NCBI GenBank assembly: GCA_964496705.1
Contig: CAZCBJ010000001.1
Location: 1 to 64,000 of the forward strand
DNA from: CAZCBJ01 sp964496705
Lineage (GTDB): Bacteria; Chloroflexota; Anaerolineae; Anaerolineales; Anaerolineaceae
Reading direction: 5' to 3'
DNA length: 64,000 bases
The notes below the pieces were generated by a model that searched no databases, was not told the origin of the DNA, and was given only the letters and a program-made list of their open reading frames with translations. The position numbers and the translations under genes are program-made. The first letter of the stretch is position 1. The number at the start of each line of letters is the position of its first letter. Positions 9,114-16,732 of this stretch are shown here, piece by piece.

Positions 9114-10633
9114 GCTTCGCTCCCTGCAATCGCGTGAATGATGACCTTTTCATCCACTTCACCGGAAAATTCGGCCACCTTTTCCCGTTCGCGCAAGACC
9201 ACGATGCGGTGGCTGGTACGCAGCACCTCCTCCAGTTCGGAGGAGATAAACATACAGGCTTTGCCTTCCTCAGCCAGTGAGAGCACCAGCTTTTGTATCT
9301 CAGCTTTGGTGCCCACATCAATCCCGCGGGTTGGCTCATCGAGGATCAACACCAGCGGATTGGTCGCCAGCCAACGGGCCAGGATGACCTTCTGTTGATT
9401 GCCGCCGCTCAGATTTCTCACAATCTGGTCGGGTGAAGGTGTGGCGATGTTCAGCAATTCGATAAATTTGTCAGCAATCTGGTACTGCTCGGCCAGGCTG
9501 AGATATTTAAACCAGCCCCGGCTGGCTTGCATCGCCAGAATGATGTTCTCGCGCACTGTCAAATCGTCCACAACGCCGGCGGCTTTACGGTCTTCGGGAC
9601 ACAGCGCCACGCCGCGCTTAATTGAACCGAGCGGTGAAAAATCGTGTACGGGATTGCCGTTCAGCCAGATGGTTCCGGTGTCCGGCGTTTCCACCCCAAA
9701 CAGAATACTGGCTGTTTCCGTGCGCCCCGAGCCTAACAACCCGGCCAATCCAACCACCTCTCCGGCGTGCAGATCAAGGTCAAAAGGCTGCATGACGCCC
9801 GTCAGTCCAATCTCCTCTGCGTGCAGGATGGCTTCGCTTTTGATCAATTTACCGCTTTCCAGCTTGATCTTCGACATCTCATCCAGGTCTGCCAGGCTGC
9901 GTCCGATCATCTTGGAGATCAGGTTGATCTTGGTGATCGACGCCGTGTCATACGTCCCCACCAATTTCCCATTGCGCAATACAGTGATCCGGTCGGAAAT
10001 TTCAAAAACCTGGTCAATAAAATGGGTGATGAAAATGATGCCGACGCCCTCAGCCTTGAGCTTGCGCATCACCTTGAACAACTGCTCGGTTTCATTAACA
10101 TCCAGGCTGGAGGTCGGCTCATCGAGAATTAATATCTTTGCGTTTTCAATATAAAGCGCGCGGGTAATTGCCACCATCTGCTGGATGGCAACCGTGTAAG
10201 AGCCAAGCGGCAGAGTCACATCAATATCAATGCCCAGTAGATTTCTAAGGGCTTCGCTGGCCAGTTGATTCATTCTGGTCCAGTCAATGCGGCCCATTAT
10301 TTGGGGCTCTCTTCCCAGCAGGATATTTTCCGCAACCGATAAATTGATGCACAGGTTCACTTCCTGATACACCGTGCTGATGCCCAGGGACTGCGCGTGT
10401 TTCGGCGAGCGGGGATGAATTTCATGGTCGTTATAGATGATCTTCCCTGAGTCCGGCTTGTCCACACCGGTGAGAACCTTCATCAAGGTGGATTTCCCTG
10501 CACCATTTTCGCCCACCAGGCACAGCACCTCACCTCTGCGCAGCGTTATACTGACGTCATCTAGAGCTTGCACACCCGGGAAGGCTTTGCTGATCCCTTC
10601 CATGACGAGAATGTTTTCTTCCTGTTCAATCAT
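9110..10633 (-). CDS. ytfR: Sugar ABC transporter ATP-binding protein, two NBDs (YtfR-like)
   Basis: A 507-residue cytoplasmic ATPase with two fused nucleotide-binding domains, as in RbsA/YtfR. NBD1 has Walker A GENGAGKSTLMK and Walker B KILILDEPTSSLD. NBD2 has the usual degenerate P-loop (GLLGSGRTE), signature LSGGNQQK and Walker B LVLILDEPTRGID. ATG 10633 is preferred over the in-frame GTG at 10639 because it leaves proper space behind the AGGCAGG ribosome-binding sequence. It is separated from the binding-protein gene by an intrinsic hairpin. Confidence 0.9.
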   Translation of the reverse strand: MIEQEENILVMEGISKAFPGVQALDDVSITLRRGEVLCLVGENGAGKSTLMKVLTGVDKPDSGKIIYNDHEIHPRSPKHAQSLGISTVYQEVNLCINLSVAENILLGREPQIMGRIDWTRMNQLASEALRNLLGIDIDVTLPLGSYTVAIQQMVAITRALYIENAKILILDEPTSSLDVNETEQLFKVMRKLKAEGVGIIFITHFIDQVFEISDRITVLRNGKLVGTYDTASITKINLISKMIGRSLADLDEMSKIKLESGKLIKSEAILHAEEIGLTGVMQPFDLDLHAGEVVGLAGLLGSGRTETASILFGVETPDTGTIWLNGNPVHDFSPLGSIKRGVALCPEDRKAAGVVDDLTVRENIILAMQASRGWFKYLSLAEQYQIADKFIELLNIATPSPDQIVRNLSGGNQQKVILARWLATNPLVLILDEPTRGIDVGTKAEIQKLVLSLAEEGKACMFISSELEEVLRTSHRIVVLREREKVAEFSGEVDEKVIIHAIAGSEA

Positions 10634-10717
10634 CAGCACCTGCCTTTTGTTGTAAATCAGAAAAAAATGCTCTGATAATAATTACAATTTTACGAACCAT
10701 TACATAAGCTAATCATG

Positions 10718-10768
10718 CAATATTTTCAAAATAGGGAAGCGGTGTACTCAGCATACATCGCTTCCCAA
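10718..10768 (-). terminator. Intercistronic hairpin (attenuating terminator) between binding-protein and ATPase genes
   Basis: On the minus strand, GGGAAGCG (10766-10759) pairs with CGCTTCCC (10741-10734). After one mismatch TGTA/TACA extends the stem, and the loop is 7 nt. A moderately T-rich run (TATTTTGAAAATATT) follows. In binding-protein operons such a hairpin usually lets the solute-binding protein be expressed above the membrane components. Confidence 0.65.
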
Positions 10769-10821
10769 TGAGTTTCACAGACCTTCCGACTCACCCGGCA
10801 GAATGAATCTTGCGCAGTATT

Positions 10822-11832
10822 TTAGTACTTCCGACCTGCAGCAATTTCTTTCAGGTTCGGGTCGGTCATAAAGAAGACGCTCTCCTGAGAGGGGATCCAT
10901 TTGGGCAGGCTCTCACCGTTCAGGGCGGCCAGAGCGGCTTCATAGACCTGCGGCGCCAGCAGCGGATTGCACTCAACGGTCACATTCAAGGTGCCATCCA
11001 GCATGGCCTGGAACGCGCCAGCCGTCGCGTCCACCGAGATGATCTTGACATCCTGGGCAGGCACCAGACCGGCTTCCTTGAGCGCCTCGATGGCGCCGAA
11101 AGCCATTTCATCGTTCTGGCCGAAGATACCTTGCACATCCTTGGTCTCCTTGAGCCAGGCTTCAGTAACCTGCTTGCCTTCCACCACACTCCAGTTGGCA
11201 GTCTGGCTCTTGGTCACCGTGATGCCGCACTTCGCAGCCGTCTCGCGGAAACCCGTGCCGCGGTCAATCGCCGGGGCGGAGCCCACGTTGCCGACCAGCT
11301 CCCAGACATTCTTGTTGGGGCTGTCTTTGAGCATCGTGCACATTTCAGTGCCAGCCTTGCGTCCTTCTTCCACGAAATCGGCGCCGATGAAGGTAACGTA
11401 GTAATCCTCGAAACCGTCAATGCGGCGGTCGGAGAGGATAACCGGTTTGCCCGCGGCTTTGGCGTCCTTCAACACCTGTTCCCAGCCGGTGGTCTCCAGC
11501 GGCGACATGACAATCACGTTCACTTCCGGATCCTGGATAAACTGCTGGAAACCAGCCACCTGCTTGGCCAGGTCATTCTGGGAATCATAGAATTTCAGGT
11601 TGATGCCCAGTTGCGCAGCGGTTTCTTTGAAGGATGCGCTGTTGGCGGCCCGCCAACCACCCTCAGAACCGGTCTGCAGGAAACCAACGACCATATCTTT
11701 ATTGGTGTACACTTTTTTGGCGGGTGGTTCGTTGGACGCTGGCTCTTGCGGGGCGGCCGGAGCACAGCCAACCAGCGACACAACCAACACCAGCATGAAC
11801 ACAATCATCAGAACGGCTTTACTGAATTTCAT
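10822..11832 (-). CDS. ytfQ: Sugar-binding lipoprotein (YtfQ-like)
   Basis: A 336-residue extracytoplasmic binding protein. The signal sequence ends in a lipobox (SLVGC, Cys about 23), so it is lipid-anchored. The body is a periplasmic-binding-protein type 1 fold (Peripla_BP_4) and follows E. coli YtfQ closely from memory: SEGGWRAAN, VMSPLETTGWEQVL, VGSAPAIDRGTGF, GQNDEMAFGAIEA. It binds a pyranose or furanose sugar and delivers it to the YtfRT/YjfF-like complex. The ribosome-binding site is AAAGGAG. A 10-N assembly gap lies 34 nt upstream, so its promoter may be incomplete. Confidence 0.88.
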   Translation of the reverse strand: MKFSKAVLMIVFMLVLVVSLVGCAPAAPQEPASNEPPAKKVYTNKDMVVGFLQTGSEGGWRAANSASFKETAAQLGINLKFYDSQNDLAKQVAGFQQFIQDPEVNVIVMSPLETTGWEQVLKDAKAAGKPVILSDRRIDGFEDYYVTFIGADFVEEGRKAGTEMCTMLKDSPNKNVWELVGNVGSAPAIDRGTGFRETAAKCGITVTKSQTANWSVVEGKQVTEAWLKETKDVQGIFGQNDEMAFGAIEALKEAGLVPAQDVKIISVDATAGAFQAMLDGTLNVTVECNPLLAPQVYEAALAALNGESLPKWIPSQESVFFMTDPNLKEIAAGRKY

Positions 11833-11865
11833 CTTTCATTCTCCTTTTCTCTTATGAACATTGGG

Positions 11866-11875
11866 NNNNNNNNNN
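11866..11875. other. Assembly gap (10 N)
   Basis: A run of exactly 10 Ns in the leader of the sugar-binding-protein gene. It is a scaffold join of unknown true length, so the spacing of regulatory elements here is not reliable. Confidence 0.95.
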
Positions 11876-11955
11876 TTTGTACGGCATTCCAGGTGAATGC
11901 GCAGCCGAGGACTACCATCAGTCTACTTCTTCATCAACCCAATTTCCATGCGTTC

Positions 11956-11998
11956 TTATCGGGAGTGTGTGCATTTTTTCACACAACCTTATCGATAA
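11956..11998. repeat. Nested inverted repeat between the two sugar-binding-protein genes
   Basis: TTATCG (11956-11961) pairs with CGATAA (11993-11998), and inside it TGTGTG pairs with CACACA around a T-rich loop. It lies in a 229-nt intergenic stretch that otherwise holds only the N gap and the ribosome-binding site of the downstream gene. It could be an RNA hairpin that moderates read-through from the sensor operon, or an operator; the sequence does not decide. Confidence 0.4.
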
Positions 11999-12061
11999 CA
12001 CAAAATAGCCCCCCAACCTGGGTGATTTCTTCGGTTTCTGGTTGAAAATTTTCAGATTGCT

Positions 12062-13060
12062 CTAATATTTCCGGGTGGGCAGAACCTTGTCGGCATCCTG
12101 CGGAAAGAAGATGCTCTCTATCGAAGGAACCCATTTTGGAACTTCTTCTCCATTGATGACTTTTAGCGCAATCTCAAAAAACTGGGGACCCAGCAAGGGA
12201 TTGCACTCGATGGTCGCATTCAATTTACCCGCAATCATCGCTTCAAAGGCTCCCCGCGCCGCATCCACTGAGACAATCTTGATATCCTCACCCGGTCGCA
12301 GCCCATAGGCTTCAATGGCCGTAATGGCGCCCAGCGCCATGTCATCATTGTGCGCGTAAACCGCCGTGATCTGTTTGCCATATTTTTCCAGGAAGACTTC
12401 CATGACCTCGCGCCCCCTGGCGCGGGTGAAATCGCCCGATTCCGAATCGATGATCACCATCCCCGGATGGCTTTTAAGAATTTCGCGAAATCCTTTATAG
12501 CGGTCGTTGGCTGGAGCCGAGTTGATTGTGCCCACCAATTCAACAATGTTACCCTTTCCGCTGGTCAGGATGGCCATAACCCGTGCCGCATTTCGACCTT
12601 CTTCCAAAAAATCAGAACCCAGGTAAGTCACATACAGGTCTTCCGGCACGGCTGCCCGGCGGTCCACCAATATGATCGGGATTCCGGCTGCTTTGGCTTC
12701 CTGGAACACCTCATCCCAACCGGTTTCAACAATCGGCGAAAGACCGATGACGTCCACTTTCTGAATGATCAATTTACGCACCGCTTCGATCTGTTTATCC
12801 TGCGACTGTTGCGCATCGAAGAAGCGCAATTCCACCCCCAAATCCTCCGCAGTTTGCTTGATGGAAATGGTATTGGCCGCCCGCCACTCGCTCTCTGCGC
12901 CCAGTTGTGCATAACCGATGATCACATCTGCATAGGTTTTCCGAAGTTTTTTGCTTCCGCTTCCTCTATGGCTGGCCAGGTTTTCGCCCGGAATACATCC
13001 CGCCAAAAAACAAAAAATTAATAAAAACGCAATCCATGGGAGTGAAAAAGGTCGCTTCAT
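12062..13060 (-). CDS. Second YtfQ-like sugar-binding lipoprotein, linked to the sensor kinase
   Basis: A 332-residue lipoprotein (lipobox FLAGC, Cys about 22) with the same Peripla_BP_4 fold as the transporter's binding protein; its SGDFTRARGREVME and YAHNDDMALGAI segments are even closer to YtfQ. Its ATG overlaps the stop of the histidine kinase (ATGA), so it is coupled to the two-component system rather than to the transporter. The likely role is to present bound sugar to the kinase's extracytoplasmic domain (inference from coupling). It could instead be a second binding protein for the same transporter. Confidence 0.85.
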   Translation of the reverse strand: MKRPFSLPWIAFLLIFCFLAGCIPGENLASHRGSGSKKLRKTYADVIIGYAQLGAESEWRAANTISIKQTAEDLGVELRFFDAQQSQDKQIEAVRKLIIQKVDVIGLSPIVETGWDEVFQEAKAAGIPIILVDRRAAVPEDLYVTYLGSDFLEEGRNAARVMAILTSGKGNIVELVGTINSAPANDRYKGFREILKSHPGMVIIDSESGDFTRARGREVMEVFLEKYGKQITAVYAHNDDMALGAITAIEAYGLRPGEDIKIVSVDAARGAFEAMIAGKLNATIECNPLLGPQFFEIALKVINGEEVPKWVPSIESIFFPQDADKVLPTRKY

Positions 13061-14664
13061 TGGATATTCCCCTCTTCTATTTTCTCTCCATTCATCGCCA
13101 CAATATCTTCCGCGCTGCTGTCCTCTGTTTTCGCCGGGATGACCAGTGAAACGCAGGTGCCGGTATTGTATTCGCTGCGGATGCTCAGACCATATTGCCT
13201 GCCATAATACAGGCGTATACGCCGGTTGACATTCCCGATTCCAAAGCCGCTGTCCATGATGATATCGCCCGAATCATCTTCCAACTCCGCTCGCAACTGG
13301 GCCAGTTTTTCAGGTGTGAATCCAATGCCGTCATCTTCCACTTCAAGCAGCACCTCGTCAGTTCCTTTTCGCTTAGCCCGCACAATGATAGTGCCGCCCT
13401 GACGCTTGTTTTTTATACCGTGGTAGAGCGCATTTTCCACCAGGGGTTGCAGGATCAACTTCAACACCGTATTGTCTGCCACCTCTGCATCCAGTTCAAT
13501 GCGGAAATCCATGATGTCCTGATAGCGCATGCGTTGGATGGTCAGGTAACTCCTGGTGCGCTCGATCTCCTCACCCACGCTGATCCAGTCAGCCCCCTTG
13601 CTCAGGCTGATGCGGAAGAAATTGGAAAGCGCGCTGACAATTTCAATCACCTGTTCGGTCTTTTTCGACTCAGCCATCCAGATAATGGTGTCCAAGGTGT
13701 TGTAGAGAAAATGGGGATTGATCTGGGCTTGCAATGCGCGCAATTCGGCTTTTTTAAGGTTTTCCTGTTCTTTAACTTTTGCATCCAGCAGCTCGCGTAT
13801 CTTTCCAATCATGATGTTAAAACTGATCCCCAACTCAGTGACTTCATCCAGGTTATCATGGGTGACCAATACCTGCAAATCGTTCTTGGTGATCATGGCG
13901 GTCACATCATGCAGCTTTTTAATTGGAATATAAATGCTCCTCGACAGGCTCCAGGCAGCCAGCACCGAAAAGGCGGTGGCAGCGATGATCAGCACGATGG
14001 TCAGAATTGCCCAGTTTAGGAATCCCTGGCGCATCACCTGGTACTGGCTTTCAGTCCGGCGAACCTCGAACAGCGCATAATCCTGCACCACTTCCTCCAC
14101 CACCGATGTGGTGAAGCGAATGTCGTCCAACAACGATTCGTTGGCTGCCGCCGTGCTGTTGTTGGCTATTTGTATTCCCATCTTATCTACATATTCTCTC
14201 AATGTGAGCATCGTTCGGCGAATTCCTTCCAGCTTGATTTTGGCTTTTGTGGAATCCGTGTTGGCCATCATCAGAGCCAGTTTGGAATTGACCGAGTCTA
14301 TCAACTCATATTGCTTGCCGTCTGTGAAATCAACTTTCCCCGCCACCACTTTCCACATCTCGGTGTCCATATCTGGCTTAATATTTCCACTGATGCTGTT
14401 TGCAGTGGTGATATTGGTGATGATGGCGTCGTACTGGCGGCTGTAATTCAGAACCTGAGACACCAGCATGGCATTCGCCGAACCCATGATGAAGATTACA
14501 ACCGCTAAGGATAATAAAATCTTGGAACGGATCGACAGGTTGATTTCAGCGATGAAATCGGCCAGCCGGCCCAGGAATTTAATCGGCGATTTGCTGGTGT
14601 TATGCGCAATTGCCCTCAGCTTTTCCAGAAAAGAAGGGGGTTTGTCTTGAGTTTTCGTGACCAC
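13057..14664 (-). CDS. Sensor histidine kinase, LytS/YesM type
   Basis: A 535-residue membrane kinase: cytoplasmic N-terminus, TM1 (about 45-67), an extracytoplasmic helical sensor of about 140 residues, TM2 (about 212-238), HAMP, then the His_kinase domain with the phospho-acceptor in INPHFLYNTLD and a HATPase_c domain (N box LQPLVENALYHGIK; G boxes DDGIGF and GFGIGNVNRR). This is the YesM architecture, which typically senses extracellular sugars and phosphorylates a YesN-type AraC regulator. Start GTG 14664 behind GGAG. It lies 17 nt after the regulator gene and overlaps the binding-protein gene. Confidence 0.9.
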   Translation of the reverse strand: MVTKTQDKPPSFLEKLRAIAHNTSKSPIKFLGRLADFIAEINLSIRSKILLSLAVVIFIMGSANAMLVSQVLNYSRQYDAIITNITTANSISGNIKPDMDTEMWKVVAGKVDFTDGKQYELIDSVNSKLALMMANTDSTKAKIKLEGIRRTMLTLREYVDKMGIQIANNSTAAANESLLDDIRFTTSVVEEVVQDYALFEVRRTESQYQVMRQGFLNWAILTIVLIIAATAFSVLAAWSLSRSIYIPIKKLHDVTAMITKNDLQVLVTHDNLDEVTELGISFNIMIGKIRELLDAKVKEQENLKKAELRALQAQINPHFLYNTLDTIIWMAESKKTEQVIEIVSALSNFFRISLSKGADWISVGEEIERTRSYLTIQRMRYQDIMDFRIELDAEVADNTVLKLILQPLVENALYHGIKNKRQGGTIIVRAKRKGTDEVLLEVEDDGIGFTPEKLAQLRAELEDDSGDIIMDSGFGIGNVNRRIRLYYGRQYGLSIRSEYNTGTCVSLVIPAKTEDSSAEDIVAMNGEKIEEGNIQ

Positions 14665-14681
14665 TGCTCACTCCATTCTGG

Positions 14682-16253
14682 CTAAGCTTCATCCGCGTGT
14701 GACCGATATTCGGTCGGCGATAAGCCGGTCTGTTTCTTAAAGGCAGAGCTGAAGTAATGCGCATCGTTGTACCCGACTTGAAAGGCAATTTCTGCCGTTC
14801 TTAAGGAAGTGGTTCGCAGCAATTGCCTGGCTTTCATGATCCGGATTTCGGTCAGGTATTCTTTAAAGGTCTGGCAGGTTTCCTGGCTAAAAACCTCGCT
14901 AAAATAACTGGCGCTCAGATTAACGAGGGCTGCCACCTGATTGAGGGACAATTCAGGATCGTTGTAATGCTGCTCGATAAATTCTTTCGCCCTCCACACC
15001 AGATTCCGATGCTGCGGGAGGGTGTTTTTCTCTCGAAAAGCAAAAAATTCAACGACAATATTGCGAACCTGTTCGCGTAATTGTTCCATATTGCGAATAT
15101 TCGCCAGCATGATTTCAATGATTTTGATCTCGGGTACCACCTGTTCGATATCACCGCCCATTTCGACCACCAATCGGGTCGTGATCAGCACCAAGTCTAC
15201 CAGGATATAGTTCTTGATCAAATCCGATTTGAGCGCGGACTCCCCAACCGTCAGCAGTTGTTCGGCAAAGAACCGGTCAAAATCTGATGGATTCCCACAG
15301 CGCAGGTAGTTCTCCACTGCCGATCGATCTACCCCGATTAACGCCGTCTGCCCAATACCGGAAGCTGAATCCGCCTGGCGCTGCTGCACATTGACCAGGG
15401 CTTCGATAAACGAGCGGTTGATTTCCGCAATCCTTTGACAGATGCAACCAATTCCTGCCGAGAACTGGAAGCGGGTGCTGCAAATTTCTTTGCCAAACCT
15501 CTCCAAGAGAACTTCCCGTTGTTCTTCCAGAAATTGCGGCGCACTGCCTTTACGGATCACAATAAAGTTCTCAAAATCCTTTATGATCACAAAAACATCT
15601 GGATCATTCTCGACCACAGAGATAAACAGGTTTTGCGCTTGCTGGTAATCTTCATATTCGAATTGCTCAGAACGATCCTTGAGATCCATCCTTAAAATCA
15701 ATACCTGATAATTTCTGGCGACCAGATCCATGCCCAACAATTGCCCTTGCTCAATCGCCTCACCGGGCGGTACCGCCCCCAACAACAGCTTGAGCAATAA
15801 TCTTTCCTGCAGCAAGGATCGATTTTCTTCCATCTGGTGCTGCATTTGTTGGAGCTTCTCCTGTTCAATCCGCTCTTGATCCAATTGTGCAGCCAATTTT
15901 CGCAGGGTATCTTGCAATTTACGCACAGTCACCGGTTTTAAAAGGTATTCCGTCACCCCTACGCTGATCGCCTCCTGTGCATAGTCGAATTCATCATGCC
16001 CGCTCAAGATGACAATCTTAACCCCCGGCATGTGTTGGCGCACAATCTTGCTCAACTGCAAGCCGTCCATGAAAGGCATCTTGATATCCGTAATCAACAC
16101 ATCCGGCTTAAGCGCGCGCAATAAGGGCAGCGCCATCTCTCCATCGGTTGCTTCTCCCGAAAACTCGAAACCGCACCCGCGCCAATCCACGTTATCGCGA
16201 ATTCCTTCGCGAGTGACCAGCTCATCCTCAACGAAAAACACCTTATAAGCCAT
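14682..16253 (-). CDS. AraC-family response regulator, YesN type
   Basis: A 523-residue protein. Residues 1-120 are a receiver domain (acidic pocket VEDE, phospho-Asp56 in LITDIKMPFMDG, conserved Lys in LLKPVT). A coiled coil (about 130-170) and a central region of about 250 residues follow, then two C-terminal AraC helix-turn-helix motifs ending in HYFSSAFKKQTGLSPTEYR. ATG 16253 is chosen over the longer frame from 16340 because it begins the receiver and has AAGGTG upstream. It is the partner of the adjacent YesM-like kinase and probably activates the sugar transporter. Confidence 0.9.
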   Translation of the reverse strand: MAYKVFFVEDELVTREGIRDNVDWRGCGFEFSGEATDGEMALPLLRALKPDVLITDIKMPFMDGLQLSKIVRQHMPGVKIVILSGHDEFDYAQEAISVGVTEYLLKPVTVRKLQDTLRKLAAQLDQERIEQEKLQQMQHQMEENRSLLQERLLLKLLLGAVPPGEAIEQGQLLGMDLVARNYQVLILRMDLKDRSEQFEYEDYQQAQNLFISVVENDPDVFVIIKDFENFIVIRKGSAPQFLEEQREVLLERFGKEICSTRFQFSAGIGCICQRIAEINRSFIEALVNVQQRQADSASGIGQTALIGVDRSAVENYLRCGNPSDFDRFFAEQLLTVGESALKSDLIKNYILVDLVLITTRLVVEMGGDIEQVVPEIKIIEIMLANIRNMEQLREQVRNIVVEFFAFREKNTLPQHRNLVWRAKEFIEQHYNDPELSLNQVAALVNLSASYFSEVFSQETCQTFKEYLTEIRIMKARQLLRTTSLRTAEIAFQVGYNDAHYFSSAFKKQTGLSPTEYRSHADEA

Positions 16254-16255
16254 GC

Positions 16256-16729
16256 TCACCTTGTAGAGGTGGTTTCCTCCTGTGGACGGCGCAGATGAGC
16301 GCAGGATTGCAGTACCGCCTCGCCAATCTTCACCACCCACTCAGCCGAATCGGAATTATACAGATACATGCTTTCGGGTCTGGGATCAACGTGCGCCCCG
16401 CCGTCCTGGTCGCACATCTTGCGGATGAATTGCCGTACACTCAGGCGATGTCCGCCCACCGGAACCTCTTGTTCCAGCCAGTATTTCAACGGCAACAATC
16501 CCTGGAAAAAGATGCCCGGGAGTGAGAATTCTGCGTCCACTAGCGGCAACAGCGCAAGGTCAACCAACTGGTTATGGCGGTGGGTGGTATCGCACAACAG
16601 CAGACGCAATTGAACTGCTGCCACACGGTAGAACGCTGTGCGACCTTCGCGATACAAATCCAGCGCTTTCTCCAGGATCTCCAGGGCATCCTGAGTGTAA
16701 GCCAAACGCGAGTCGGCAGTTGAGCGCAT
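16256..16729 (-). CDS. Hypothetical protein (157 aa)
   Basis: A 157-residue soluble protein beginning MRSTADSRLAYTQDALEILEKALDLY. Its first third is helical and TPR-like, which fits its position 3 nt after the TPR protein gene. Its stop overlaps the ribosome-binding site of the response regulator gene, so TPR protein, this protein and the two-component genes appear to be one transcript. No known domain was recognised. Confidence 0.65.
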   Translation of the reverse strand: MRSTADSRLAYTQDALEILEKALDLYREGRTAFYRVAAVQLRLLLCDTTHRHNQLVDLALLPLVDAEFSLPGIFFQGLLPLKYWLEQEVPVGGHRLSVRQFIRKMCDQDGGAHVDPRPESMYLYNSDSAEWVVKIGEAVLQSCAHLRRPQEETTSTR

Positions 16730-16732
16730 GTC

